Assembly: GCF_022664455.2 (NCBI RefSeq)
Contig: NZ_JAKRKC020000001.1
Location: 3,415,001-3,479,000, forward strand
Length of the DNA: 64,000 bases
Origin: Actinomadura luzonensis
GTDB taxonomy: Bacteria > Actinomycetota > Actinomycetes > Streptosporangiales > Streptosporangiaceae
Direction: 5' to 3'
The notes under the pieces are model-generated. The model ran no database searches, was not told the origin of the DNA, and saw nothing but the letters and a program-made list of their open reading frames with translations. Shown piece by piece: positions 36,751 to 44,467 of this stretch (within the stretch, counting starts at the first letter, position 1; every line of letters starts with the position of its first letter). Position numbers and translations under genes: made by a program.

Positions 36751-37045
36751 CGGACTCCTGGTAGAGGTCGGCGTAGGTGGGCGTGTCCTTGATCAGCTCG
36801 TCGGCGAAGGCGGCGACGTCGTCGCCGATGAGCTCCAGCACCCCCTTGCCGGCCGCGACGCCCTCCTCGAAGAAGTCGACGATCCCCGTGAGCAGGGGCC
36901 CGTCGGGCAGGTCGACCGGCCCGACCTTGAACAGGTACTTCTGCAGCTCCTTGTAGACGATCTGGTAGTCCGGCGGGAGCGCCTTGACGCGCGCCAGGTG
37001 GGCCCGCCACTGCCTCTTGCCTTCGATGATGTCCTGAATGCCCAC
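36734..37045 (-). CDS. DUF1048 family protein (second of pair)
   Basis: 103 residues from a GTG at 37045, chosen because GGGAGG lies directly upstream at ribosome-site distance. The body is helical: EGKRQWRAHLARVKALPPDYQIVYKELQKYLF and GIVDFFEEGVAAGKGVLELIGDDVAAFADEL, the usual DUF1048 layout. DUF1048 genes regularly follow PadR regulators; their function is unknown, with a dimer or regulator-partner role suspected. It shares this layout with the gene just upstream, so the pair looks like a tandem duplication. Confidence 0.85.
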   Translation of the reverse strand: MGIQDIIEGKRQWRAHLARVKALPPDYQIVYKELQKYLFKVGPVDLPDGPLLTGIVDFFEEGVAAGKGVLELIGDDVAAFADELIKDTPTYADLYQESVKRAR

Positions 37046-37046
37046 G

Positions 37047-37403
37047 TCAGCCTCCCAGCCGGCCAAGTTTCCTGGCGACGTTCCTGTTCAACTGCTCGCG
37101 CCACCGGTCGCGGTAGCTGCGGGCGCCTTCCCCGCCGGCCAGCGCCGCGCAGAAGCCCGGGACGTCGTCGCCCAGCACCTCGTGAATGTCCTGCCCCTCG
37201 GCCGCGGTCTCCTCCAGCAGCCCGAGGGCGCCGTCGAGGATCGGCATGAGGTTGCGGCCGGTGAAGTCCCCGTAGGGGAAGAGGTGGGCCTTGATCTGTT
37301 CCCACCCCTCCCGGTGGCCGGGCGGCAGCTTCGCGGCCCGGGCCTCGAACTCCTTGTACTCCCTGGTGAGATCGCTGCCGGTGATGGTCTCCCAGAAGTT
37401 CAT
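37047..37403 (-). CDS. DUF1048 family protein (first of pair)
   Basis: 118 residues from the ATG at 37403, which overlaps the PadR stop (ATGA). The sequence NFWETITGSDLTREYKEFEARAAKLPP and LMPILDGALGLLEETAAEGQDIHEVLGDDVPGFCAAL fits the DUF1048 family. It is followed after one base by the second DUF1048 gene. Cytosolic, helical, function unknown. Confidence 0.85.
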   Translation of the reverse strand: MNFWETITGSDLTREYKEFEARAAKLPPGHREGWEQIKAHLFPYGDFTGRNLMPILDGALGLLEETAAEGQDIHEVLGDDVPGFCAALAGGEGARSYRDRWREQLNRNVARKLGRLGG

Positions 37404-37726
37404 GCGCCGTCCTCCTTGAGCTGGTCGATGCGTGAGGAGAGGTACTCCCATTTCGCCCAGAAGGTCGCGAGTCGTTCGCGGCCCGCCTCGTTGAGCGTGT
37501 AGAACTTGCGCGGCGGGCCCAGCCCGGACGGTCGTTTCGCCACCTGGACGAGCCCGTTCCGCTCCAGCCGCAGCAGGATGGTGTAGACCGTCCCCTCGAC
37601 GACGTCGGCGAAGCCCAGCTCGTTGAGCCGGCGGGTGATGGCGTACCCGTAGGTCTCCTCGCGGCCGATGATCTGCAGCACGCAGCCTTCGAGCGTGCCC
37701 TTCAGCATCTCCGTCAGGTCGTCCAT
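37400..37726 (-). CDS. PadR-family transcriptional regulator
   Basis: 108 residues, a short PadR with winged helix (MLKGTLEGCVLQIIGREETYGYAITRRLNE, then VVEGTVYTILLRLERNGLV) and a C-terminal dimer helix. PadR proteins repress their own operon and release on binding drugs or phenolics. It heads a three-gene operon with two DUF1048 genes. An inverted repeat around 37741-37766 lies where an autorepressor would bind. Confidence 0.92.
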   Translation of the reverse strand: MDDLTEMLKGTLEGCVLQIIGREETYGYAITRRLNELGFADVVEGTVYTILLRLERNGLVQVAKRPSGLGPPRKFYTLNEAGRERLATFWAKWEYLSSRIDQLKEDGA

Positions 37727-37740
37727 CGCATCCCTCTACT

Positions 37741-37766
37741 CTGTATTACCGAGTACCACTATACAG
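37741..37766. promoter_or_regulatory. Inverted repeat, probable PadR operator
   Basis: CTGTAT (37741-37746) and ATACAG (37761-37766) are reverse complements 14 bp apart, in a strikingly AT-rich patch 15-40 bp upstream of the PadR start. A TATAGT on the minus strand between the arms could be the -10. Confidence 0.5.
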
Positions 37767-37804
37767 TAACACAGACTAGCGGGGAGGCGTGGGCGCCGCC
37801 GGGC

Positions 37805-37810
37805 TAGCAT
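37805..37810 (+). promoter_or_regulatory. -10 element TAGCAT for leaderless lexA transcript
   Basis: TAGCAT ends 7 nt before the GTG at 37818, with no ribosome site. The same spacing is seen at several other genes in the window. Confidence 0.45.
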
Positions 37811-37817
37811 GTCGCAG

Positions 37818-38477
37818 GTGACCGCCTACGACGATCTCGACGTGTTCGAGCACCTGGACGCCTCGGCACTGCCGCCCCGCCAGCAGCGCATCCTCGCCAC
37901 GATCCGGGACTGGGTGGTCAGGCACGGCTATCCGCCGAGCACCCGCGAGCTGGGCCGCGCGGTCGGGCTGCGCTCGCCGTCGTCGGTGTCCAAGCACCTG
38001 CGCAGCCTGGAGGACAAGGGGTTCCTGCGCCGGGGCGAGGCGATGACCCGGCCCATCGACGTGCGGGTGTTCCTGCGCGACCCGCAGTCGCGGCCGGCCG
38101 CCGACCTGGTGCCGGTGCCCGTGGTCGGCGACATCGCCGCGGGCGCGCCCATCCTGGCCGACGAGCACGTGGACGACGTGCTGACGCTGCCCCGCGACCT
38201 GACCGGGCGCGGGACGGTGTTCGCGCTGCGGGTGCGGGGCGACTCGATGATCGACGCCGCGATCTGCGACGGCGACATCGTCGTGGTGCGCCGGCAGCCC
38301 GAGGCGCACTCGGGCCAGATCGTCGCCGCGATGATCGACGGCGAGGCCACGGTCAAGGTGTTCCGGCGGCGCGGCGGCCACGTCCTGCTCGAACCGCGCA
38401 ACCCGGCCTACGACGTCATCGACGGCGACCGGGCGGTGGTGCTGGGCATCGTGGTCTCGGTCCTGCGCAACGTCTGA
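37818..38477 (+). CDS. lexA: LexA-type repressor
   Basis: 219 residues from a GTG at 37818; an ATG at 37809 would overlap the -10 element. The N-terminal winged helix (RQQRILATIRDWVVRHGYPPSTRELGRAVGLRS) and the S24 domain are complete: Ala-Gly cleavage site in GDIAAGAPILADE, catalytic Ser in RGDSMIDAAICDGD and Lys in EATVKVFRR. It should therefore autocleave when RecA is activated and repress SOS genes before that. I see no GAAC-N4-GTTC box in the 90 bp upstream and no nrdR next to it, which is unusual for the main actinobacterial lexA; it may be a second copy. Confidence 0.9.
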   Translation: MTAYDDLDVFEHLDASALPPRQQRILATIRDWVVRHGYPPSTRELGRAVGLRSPSSVSKHLRSLEDKGFLRRGEAMTRPIDVRVFLRDPQSRPAADLVPVPVVGDIAAGAPILADEHVDDVLTLPRDLTGRGTVFALRVRGDSMIDAAICDGDIVVVRRQPEAHSGQIVAAMIDGEATVKVFRRRGGHVLLEPRNPAYDVIDGDRAVVLGIVVSVLRNV

Positions 38478-38630
38478 GTTTCGCCAGCCGCGGGTCATGA
38501 TCGCGGCGGCGCCCGGCGCGCGTGCCGGTGGACGGCGGGCGCGCCGCCCATGCTCGGGGTGAGGCCGGGCGGCGCCGACGTGGCGGGCCGCCGGCTCGTC
38601 CGGGCAGCCGAACGGGAGTGGAGCCGAGTC

Positions 38631-39227
38631 ATGGCCGAGCAGGGACGCGTGCGCTGGACGCGCTTCGCCTGGATCTTCGTCCCGGTGGCCGCGATGACCT
38701 CGATGCTCGTCACGGCGACGGCTCAGGGGGTCATCGGCGCCACGTTCGTGGTCTCCGGCGCCGCTTTCAAGCTCTACACCGGCGAGCTGCGCGGCCAGGG
38801 CTTCTCGCTGGCCGGCCGCGTCGACCGGACCGCCGACGACCGGCCGGTGCCGGTCATCGTGACCGGCGTGCGGCGGGCCGTGGTGACCGACCTGTGCCAG
38901 AGCGCGCTGGTGCGCACGCCGCTGGGCCCGGTGACGGTCCAGCTCACCGGCGGCCGCGACGGCAACCGGGTGACGATCGACAACCTGGTGATCGACGTGC
39001 CGTCCGGGCAGTCGGCCACCTCGCTGCGCGGCGTGCAGATCGGCCGCGACGCCGCCACCCTGGACGAGGTGCCCGGCGCGGCCGGCCCCCCTGGCACGTT
39101 CGGCAGCCAGGCGCGGTCGGTCACCCTGCGCAACGTGCGGCTGAACGCGCGGGCCGTCACGGCCGCCACGTTCACCCTGCCCGACCTCGCCATGTCCGTG
39201 ACGCGGGGCGCGCGGGAGTGCTTCTGA
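38631..39227 (+). CDS. DUF6230 family secreted/membrane protein
   Basis: 198 residues. One N-terminal membrane segment (FAWIFVPVAAMTSMLVTATAQGVIGATFVVS) is followed by a beta-rich exported region with a conserved Cys in VVTDLCQSALVRTPLGPVTV and another near the end. This matches DUF6230, found beside DUF6114 in many actinomycetes and sometimes labelled cholesterol esterase without evidence. The start is the ATG at 38631, just before the basic MAEQGRVRWTRF. It is coupled to the next gene by TGATG. Confidence 0.8.
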   Translation: MAEQGRVRWTRFAWIFVPVAAMTSMLVTATAQGVIGATFVVSGAAFKLYTGELRGQGFSLAGRVDRTADDRPVPVIVTGVRRAVVTDLCQSALVRTPLGPVTVQLTGGRDGNRVTIDNLVIDVPSGQSATSLRGVQIGRDAATLDEVPGAAGPPGTFGSQARSVTLRNVRLNARAVTAATFTLPDLAMSVTRGARECF

Positions 39228-39664
39228 TGGCGCGACAGGGCGTGCGGGCGAGGTCGAGGGCCTGGCGGCGGTCGCGGCCGTTCTGGGGCGGGCTGCTCGT
39301 CGTGGCGGCGGGCCTGGAGCTGCTCGCCGTCCCGCTGGCGCTCAGCGCCCTGCCGGCGGCGGTGATGTTCGGCACGGTGGGCGCCGGCTACGCGATCTCC
39401 CTGATCATGGTGATCGCGGGGGTGCTGATCTGGTCGCAGCCCGGCCAGCGCGTCTTCCTCGGCCTGGTCGCGGTGCTGCTGTCGATGGCGTCGTTCGTGT
39501 ACTCCAACCTGGGCGGGTTCTTCCTCGGGCTGGTCCTCGGCGTGCTGGGCGGCACGCTGACGGTGGCCTGGACGCCGGTCGGCCGGCCGGCCGGGCCCTT
39601 CGACAGCTTCGGCGTCCGGGGCGCGGCGGCCGCCGTGCGATCGCTGGCGGGCCGCCGGCCCTGA
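39227..39664 (+). CDS. DUF6114 family membrane protein
   Basis: 145 residues with four membrane segments: FWGGLLVVAAGLELLAVPLAL, AVMFGTVGAGYAISLIMVIAGVLIW, VFLGLVAVLLSMASFVYSN and FFLGLVLGVLGGTLTVAW. It partners the DUF6230 gene, with which it shares a one-base overlap (TGATG), so the products are probably a complex in the envelope. Function unknown. Its stop codon is contained in a tandem 15-bp duplication. Confidence 0.85.
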   Translation: MARQGVRARSRAWRRSRPFWGGLLVVAAGLELLAVPLALSALPAAVMFGTVGAGYAISLIMVIAGVLIWSQPGQRVFLGLVAVLLSMASFVYSNLGGFFLGLVLGVLGGTLTVAWTPVGRPAGPFDSFGVRGAAAAVRSLAGRRP

Positions 39665-39689
39665 CCCCGCCGGTCCTGACCCCGCCGGG
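39660..39689. repeat. Tandem 15-bp duplication containing the DUF6114 stop codon
   Basis: CCTGACCCCGCCGGT (39660-39674) is repeated at 39675-39689 with one change. The TGA inside the first copy is the DUF6114 stop. The second copy runs into CCCCGCCGGGCGGGG, a hairpin that may end transcription between the convergent genes. Confidence 0.8.
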
Positions 39690-39697
39690 CGGGGCCG

Positions 39698-40006
39698 TCA
39701 GGCGGCGTCCTCGCAGCGGACGGTGACGATCGCGAACCACACGCCGGAACGCCCGTCCTGGGAGAGCACCGACTCGAACACGCTGCACTCGGTGAAGCCG
39801 TGGTCGAGCGCGTTCTGCTGGGCGGCGCTCTCGGCGCCGGCGGCGGCGCTGTCCTCGTCCAGGCCCTTGCCGAACCCGTCGAACAGCGCGCCGCTCTGCG
39901 CGGTGACGGCGGCGGCGGTGGCGGGCAGGGCGGCGGTGGCGAGGGCGGCGCCGGTCAGCGCCGCCGCGGCCAAGGCGCCCAGGAGCTTGTTCGTCAGGTA
40001 CGTCAC
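39698..40006 (-). CDS. Small secreted protein of unknown function
   Basis: 102 residues from a GTG at 40006 with GGGAG upstream. Signal peptide of about 33 residues (LLGALAAAALTGAALATAALPATAAA). The mature part has only two Cys (TECSVFE and VTVRCEDAA), presumably one disulfide bond, and ends at the second. No family recognised. It converges with the DUF6114 gene and follows a DUF2867 gene on the same strand. Confidence 0.7.
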   Translation of the reverse strand: MTYLTNKLLGALAAAALTGAALATAALPATAAAVTAQSGALFDGFGKGLDEDSAAAGAESAAQQNALDHGFTECSVFESVLSQDGRSGVWFAIVTVRCEDAA

Positions 40007-40073
40007 GGGGCTCTCCCTGTGGTGGTCGGGTGGATGGCCTGTATCCGCGGGGCGTTCCATCCCGTTCCACCGG

Positions 40074-40535
40074 TCACCCGCGCGGCGCGTGCCGCTCCGT
40101 CCTCGCGACGGCGGCCCGCAGGACGCGCGGCACCAGCAGGCGGTGCACCGCCGACAGCGGGGGCCACACGAGCCGGCCGGGGAAGCGGTCGTAGCGCAGG
40201 AAGGTCGCCAGCGACACGTGCCCGTCCGCGGTCGTGACGACCAGGTGGGCGCTGAGGAACCAGGAGCGGGCCGCGAGGCGGATCCAGTCGTCGCCGCGGC
40301 CGTCGACGCGCCAGCCGGCGACGGTGTCGGGCGACGGCTGCCGGGCCAGGCGCAGGCCGAGGAAGCCGCGCCAGATGAGCAGCCCGGCCGGGCCGGGCAC
40401 GTCGCCGAACATGGCGCGGGCCCACTGCTCGGGGGTCGCGCCGGCGCGGGTGGCGGCGGTGAACACGTCGGCGTAGTCGCCGAGCGGGCTGAGCGCGCGG
40501 ACCGCGGCGGGAAGCTCGCGGGTCTGTTGTGGCAT
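40074..40535 (-). CDS. DUF2867 family protein
   Basis: 153 residues. The core RAMFGDVPGPAGLLIWRGFLGLRL and the closing GRLVWPPLSAVHRLLVPRVLRAA match DUF2867, a small domain often encoded beside TetR regulators or fused to NAD-dependent epimerases. GGAGG stands before the ATG at 40535. Function unknown. It is divergent from the TetR gene at 40636, with two copies of a palindrome between them, so it is probably the regulated target. Confidence 0.85.
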   Translation of the reverse strand: MPQQTRELPAAVRALSPLGDYADVFTAATRAGATPEQWARAMFGDVPGPAGLLIWRGFLGLRLARQPSPDTVAGWRVDGRGDDWIRLAARSWFLSAHLVVTTADGHVSLATFLRYDRFPGRLVWPPLSAVHRLLVPRVLRAAVARTERHAPRG

Positions 40536-40554
40536 GAGGTCGGACCTCCGTCGA

Positions 40555-40574
40555 TGTATACGCACCCGTATAGA
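40555..40574. promoter_or_regulatory. TetR operator, site 1
   Basis: TGTATACGCACCCGTATAGA contains the arms TATACG and CGTATA. It lies 20-39 bp upstream of the DUF2867 start. Together with site 2 it suggests a consensus of TGTATACGG-N2-CCGTATACA. Confidence 0.55.
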
Positions 40575-40590
40575 ATGAGCGTAGCTGGAC

Positions 40591-40608
40591 TGTACGGTGC
40601 CGTATACA
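40591..40608. promoter_or_regulatory. TetR operator, site 2
   Basis: TGTACGGTGCCGTATACA shares the CCGTATACA half-site with the inferred consensus and lies just upstream of the TetR start, fitting autorepression. Confidence 0.55.
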
Positions 40609-40635
40609 TAGGCTGCTTGTGAGGTGAGGCACATC

Positions 40636-41208
40636 GTGGGAGTCACGCGCACGCCGCGCGAGAAGTGGATCGAGGAGGGCCTGCGGGCGCTGGCCGACGG
40701 CGGCCCCGACGCCGTCCGCGTCGAGGCGCTGGCCAAACGGCTCGGCGTCACCAAGGGCGGCTTCTACGGCTACTTCGCCGACCGCGACGCGCTGCTGGAG
40801 GCGATGCTCGACACGTGGGAGCGGGAGAGCACCGACGAGGTCATCGCGCGTGTCGAACGCGAGGGCGGCGACCCGAAGACCAAGATCCATCGCGCGGGCG
40901 TGCTCACCTTCTCCGGCGACCGCCTGCTGCCCATCGACCTCGCCGTCCGCGACTGGGCGCGGCGCGACGAGGCCGTCGCCGAACGCCTGCGCCGCGTCGA
41001 CGACCGGCGCATGGCGCTGCTGCGCGAGATGATCGGCACGTTCTGCGCCGACCCCGACGAGGTGGAGGCCCGCAGCCTGATCGCCTTCTGCGTGGCGATC
41101 GGCGCGCACTTCCTGGCCGCCGGCCACGGCGGGCGCAGCCGCGCCGAAGTGCTCACCCGCGCCGCCGACCTGATCCTCGACCGCCCTCCGCGCCCCGCCG
41201 CGCGGTGA
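40636..41208 (+). CDS. TetR-family regulator
   Basis: 190 residues from a GTG at 40636 with GAGGTGAGG upstream; a GTG at 40624 is an alternative. The N-terminal HTH is typical (WIEEGLRALADGGPDAVRVEALAKRLGVTKGGFYGYF, here in part), followed by a helical ligand domain. It is divergent from the DUF2867 gene and two palindromic sites lie between them, so it very probably represses both genes. Confidence 0.92.
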   Translation: MGVTRTPREKWIEEGLRALADGGPDAVRVEALAKRLGVTKGGFYGYFADRDALLEAMLDTWERESTDEVIARVEREGGDPKTKIHRAGVLTFSGDRLLPIDLAVRDWARRDEAVAERLRRVDDRRMALLREMIGTFCADPDEVEARSLIAFCVAIGAHFLAAGHGGRSRAEVLTRAADLILDRPPRPAAR

Positions 41209-41330
41209 CGGCGCACGGCCTCCACGGCCGTCGCCTCCTTCGCCGGAAGAGGCATGTCGCTGATGATCGCGATGGGCGCGGGAGGTAGTTTGTGCGAGGG
41301 CAGTTCCTCTGAGCGGGTGTGGGGTGCAGG

Positions 41331-42122
41331 ATGAGCAGCGCCGACACGGTCATCGCCGTACTGCGGACCGGGCACGACGACCTCGCCGGGCTGGTGTCCG
41401 GCCTCGGCGACGACGATCTCGCGCGCCCCTCGGGCGCGGCCGAGTGGGACGTCTCGCAGGTCCTCGGCCATCTCGGCAGCGGCGCCGAGATCGGGCTGGC
41501 CGTGCTGCAGGCCGCGCTGAAGGACGAGCCCGGCCCCGGCCACGACTTCAACCAGAGCGTCTGGGACCGGTGGGACGCCATGAGCCGGCGCGAGCGCGCC
41601 GACGGCTTCCTGCGCGCCGGCCAGGACCTGACCGCGCTCTACGAGTCGCTGGACGCCGCGGCCCGCGACAACCTGCGCATCGACCTGGGCTTCCTGCCCG
41701 CCCCCGCCGACGTGGGCACCGTGGCCAGGATGCGGCTGAGCGAGCTGGCCCTGCACGCGTGGGACGTGCGGGTCGCCTTCGACGAGCACGCCACCCTCGC
41801 CCCCGACGCCACCGCGGTCCTGCTGCGCGAGGGGCCCGACCTGTTCGCCTGGATCGGCAAGGTGGATCGGCTCGGCGGGCGGAGCCTGGTGGTGACGGTG
41901 TCCACGACCGAGCCGGATTCGGTGTTCGCGTTGCGGCTGCGGGCGCCGATCAGCGTGGACGCCGACGTGCCCGAGCGGCCCGACGGCACGCTGGCGCTGC
42001 CCGCCGAGGCGTGGCTGCGGCTGGTCGCGGGCCGGCTCGCTCCCGCGCACACGCCCGGCGGCGTGGTCACGACGGGCGCCGCCGACCTCGACCTGCTGCG
42101 CGAGGTCTTCCCCGGCTACTGA
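41331..42122 (+). CDS. Mycothiol-dependent maleylpyruvate-isomerase-family protein
   Basis: 263 residues. MDMPI_N bundle with ligand His in VLGHLGSGAEIG and in LALHAWDVRVAFDEH, plus a C-terminal MDMPI_C-like domain (LPAEAWLRLVAGRLAPAH). This is the two-domain form; the gene at 5328 is the related one. ATG at 41331 with GGTGCAGG upstream; a TAGTTT -10 at 41286 is plausible. Substrate unknown, mycothiol conjugation likely. Its stop codon begins a four-fold tandem repeat. Confidence 0.85.
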   Translation: MSSADTVIAVLRTGHDDLAGLVSGLGDDDLARPSGAAEWDVSQVLGHLGSGAEIGLAVLQAALKDEPGPGHDFNQSVWDRWDAMSRRERADGFLRAGQDLTALYESLDAAARDNLRIDLGFLPAPADVGTVARMRLSELALHAWDVRVAFDEHATLAPDATAVLLREGPDLFAWIGKVDRLGGRSLVVTVSTTEPDSVFALRLRAPISVDADVPERPDGTLALPAEAWLRLVAGRLAPAHTPGGVVTTGAADLDLLREVFPGY

Positions 42123-42242
42123 CCATCGCGTCGGGGCCCCGCTCCGGCTACTGACCATCGCGTCGGGGCCCCGCTCCGGCTATTGACCATCGCGTTGGGC
42201 CCCGCTCCGGCTATTGATCGCCGCGTCCGGATCCCGCGCCGG
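42116..42242. repeat. Tandem 32-bp repeat, four copies, spanning both stops of convergent genes
   Basis: Copies at 42116-42147, 42148-42179 (identical), 42180-42210 (31 bp, three changes) and 42211-42242 (diverged). Each begins CTACTGA or CTATTGA. The TGA of copy 1 is the stop of the plus-strand gene and the CTA of copy 4 is the stop of the minus-strand gene. GGGGCCCC palindromes inside each unit may act as terminators. Confidence 0.9.
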
Positions 42243-43380
42243 CCGGCGGGGCGCGGTCGTCAGCGTCGGCGTGGCCGCCGTCGCCGGTGGCGCGCCGGGC
42301 TCCGCGCACCCGGCCGACGACCGCCCGCGCCTGCTGGTCCACCAGCCGGGTGAAGATCTGCTGCGAGGAGCCGAACAGCACGGCCCAGGCCAGGATCTGC
42401 GCCGAGGAGTCCAGCGCGCTCAGCCCCGGGATGAACTGGCCGCGCATCAGCAGCAGCCCGATGAACGCCGTCAGCGCGCCGAAGGGCATCTTGAGCAGGG
42501 CGAGCGCGACGGGCAGGCCGAACGCGCCGGTGCCCGCCCGCAGCCCCTGCAGCCCGACCGCCGCCGTCACCGCGCCGGCGACCGCGCCCAGCAGCTCCAC
42601 CGTGGCCAGGTCGCCGTCGCGGGTGGCCGCGCGGATCGCCGCCATCAGCTCGGGCCGCGCCGGCTGCCCGGCGATCTGCAGCACCGTCTCGGCGGCCGGG
42701 CACACCAGGAACACGTCCTGGCCGCGCTGCGGCACGAAGCACAGCGGCACCGCTTCCTTCATCCAGACGCCGAGCACCGCGATGCTGACCGCGATCACCG
42801 TGAGGACGGCCGCCGACAGGATGAGCACGTTGCGGAAGCGGTGCACGGCCAGGTACTCGCGGGCGGCGGCCGAGCTGGCGGCGCGGGCGACGGCGATGAG
42901 CTGGGTGCGCGCCCGTTCCGAGCAGTGGCCGTCGGCGTCGAGGTCGGCGCGCAGCTTGTCGAACTCGCGCAGCCGCGGGTCGCTCGGCGGCAGGTGCCGG
43001 GTCACATGGTCGATCAGGCTGGGGAGCTGGCCGAGGAGGTAGGTGTCGGGGGCCATCCGCAGCAGGTCGGCCTCGGCGGCGTCGCAGTTGCTGTTGGCCG
43101 CCTCGAACAGGGCGCCGGTGAAGGAGCGGTAGGGGGCCCGATGCCGGGCCGCGGCGCGGGCCCGGTCGATGTGCTTGCCCGCGGCCCGGTGCACCAGCTG
43201 GAGGCGGGCGCGCTGCGGCTCGTCGGCCTCGGCGTAGGCCCAGGCGCACAACGTCTCCAGCTCGGCGATGCGGGTGAAGGCGCCTTCGCGCCAGGACGTG
43301 CGCAGCAGCGGGCCCCACGGGATCTCGTCCGGGGCGGCCTGCGGCTCGTGGCCGTCCTGCGGGGGGAGACCGTCGGCCAT
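42211..43380 (-). CDS. Membrane protein of unknown function
   Basis: 389 residues. The first 180 are soluble and helical, rich in Arg and Ala (LETLCAWAYAEADEPQRARLQLVHRAAGKHIDRA). Four membrane segments follow: NVLILSAAVLTVIAVSIAVLGVW near 185, VELLGAVAGAVTAAVGLQGL, ALALLKMPFGALTAFIGLLLM and ILAWAVLFGSSQQIFTRL, with an external loop containing two Cys between the first two. GGAGGGG precedes the ATG. I do not recognise a family. The C-terminal residues lie in the 32-bp repeat. Confidence 0.65.
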   Translation of the reverse strand: MADGLPPQDGHEPQAAPDEIPWGPLLRTSWREGAFTRIAELETLCAWAYAEADEPQRARLQLVHRAAGKHIDRARAAARHRAPYRSFTGALFEAANSNCDAAEADLLRMAPDTYLLGQLPSLIDHVTRHLPPSDPRLREFDKLRADLDADGHCSERARTQLIAVARAASSAAAREYLAVHRFRNVLILSAAVLTVIAVSIAVLGVWMKEAVPLCFVPQRGQDVFLVCPAAETVLQIAGQPARPELMAAIRAATRDGDLATVELLGAVAGAVTAAVGLQGLRAGTGAFGLPVALALLKMPFGALTAFIGLLLMRGQFIPGLSALDSSAQILAWAVLFGSSQQIFTRLVDQQARAVVGRVRGARRATGDGGHADADDRAPPAGAGSGRGDQ

Positions 43381-43528
43381 GAGACCCCTCCTTCGCGGCT
43401 GGTCGCGTCACCGTAGCCGTCGGCGCCGGCGTCCTGACACGGGGTCGCCCCTAGGGAAAACCCCGGACCGCCGCCGGCCGGGGCATATCCGGTTGCCCGC
43501 GGGTGGCGGGCGCTGTCACCATCGGCGG

Positions 43529-43948
43529 GTGGACGAGCAGGAGCTCCAGTGGATCCAGGCGAACGTCGAGCTGGCGATCGAGCAGCTCGGCCCGCTCGCC
43601 GACGCCGGCTTCGGCCTCAACCGCGAGTCCGTCGAGTGGGTGGAGGGCTTCATCGAGCGGCAGCGGGCCCGGCCGGGGTTCGACCCGGAACGGGTGGACG
43701 GTCTGGTGGGGGTGCTCGGGTCGTTCCTGGGGGCGTGCGTCGCGGCCGGCGCGGGCGGGCGCTGGCACTGCTCCGACGAGGGCGGATGGGGCGTGCTGCT
43801 GCCCGACGGGAGCACCGCCTTCCCCTTCACCAAGGTGCGCAAGCAGCTGCGTGACGGGGTGGAGGGCGGCGAGTCGATCGCGAGCTTCTACCGGGTCGCG
43901 GTCGACTTCATCGCCACCGGCGGGCTGCGCGAGCCCGGCCAGGGCTGA
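43529..43948 (+). CDS. Small hypothetical protein
   Basis: 139 residues from a GTG at 43529, acidic and soluble. Recognisable features are a helical start (DEQELQWIQANVELAIEQLGPLADAGFGLN) and a beta-rich part GRWHCSDEGGWGVLLPDGSTAFPFTKVRKQL that resembles SUKH/immunity-like or DUF-type proteins; I cannot assign one. It converges with the next small gene, 6 bp away. Confidence 0.65.
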   Translation: MDEQELQWIQANVELAIEQLGPLADAGFGLNRESVEWVEGFIERQRARPGFDPERVDGLVGVLGSFLGACVAAGAGGRWHCSDEGGWGVLLPDGSTAFPFTKVRKQLRDGVEGGESIASFYRVAVDFIATGGLREPGQG

Positions 43949-43954
43949 AGGAGG

Positions 43955-44260
43955 TCAGTCCGGGCCGTCGAGCAGGTCGCTCAGGAAGCGGTCCAGCCCG
44001 TCGGCCGGGGCCCGCGTCGTGACCTCGCCGCCCGGGTTGACCCGCTGGAGGCAGCGCCGGACGCTGCCGCCCTCGCCGGCCGTGGCGATGACCCGGACGA
44101 TCCAGACGTCCTGCTCGGCGCGCCGGCCGGGACCGGTGGGGGCCACCTCGGCCATCAGGGCCCAGCCGCGCGCCAGCAGGGCGTTGGCCAGGCCGGCCGC
44201 CCGGCGGTAGCCCGGGAGCGCGGTCTCGAACTCCAGCAACTCCGGCACGAACTCGTCCAT
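43955..44260 (-). CDS. Small hypothetical protein
   Basis: 101 residues, start ATG at 44260 with GGAGGG upstream. It reads FVPELLEFETALPGYRRAAGLANALLARGWALMAEVAP and VWIVRVIATAGEGGSVRRCLQRVNPGG, a small alpha+beta protein without signal peptide or membrane segment. Not recognised. Confidence 0.65.
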   Translation of the reverse strand: MDEFVPELLEFETALPGYRRAAGLANALLARGWALMAEVAPTGPGRRAEQDVWIVRVIATAGEGGSVRRCLQRVNPGGEVTTRAPADGLDRFLSDLLDGPD

Positions 44261-44414
44261 GAGCCCTCCAAAGGGCGCCGCCGGCCTGCCTGCCTGCACC
44301 CTACTCCGCGGCGGCGGGCGGCGACGTCACCGGCGCGCGCGGGTCCCGTACGGTAGGGCTGGCACTACCACGAGGACGGGTGACAGCGGGGGTCCGCGCG
44401 CCGGGTGGTTCTCG

Positions 44415-44458
44415 CGATGCTGGCTAGCGATCACCTTTGAGCGTTCTCGTCAGCATCG
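44415..44458. promoter_or_regulatory. Long-range inverted repeat in desaturase leader
   Basis: CGATGCTG (44415-44422) and CAGCATCG (44451-44458) are perfect reverse complements 28 nt apart, just before the desaturase start at 44468. A TAGCGAT lies inside. It could be a regulatory hairpin or an operator pair, for example for temperature or lipid control. Confidence 0.4.
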
Positions 44459-44467
44459 GAGTTCGAC

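Noticed and set aside
37741-37810. SOS box for lexA
   Set aside because: No GAAC-N4-GTTC sequence is present. The inverted repeat there fits the divergent PadR gene better.
42116-42242. CRISPR-like array
   Set aside because: The repeats are directly adjacent with no spacers and lie over stop codons, so it is a tandem duplication.
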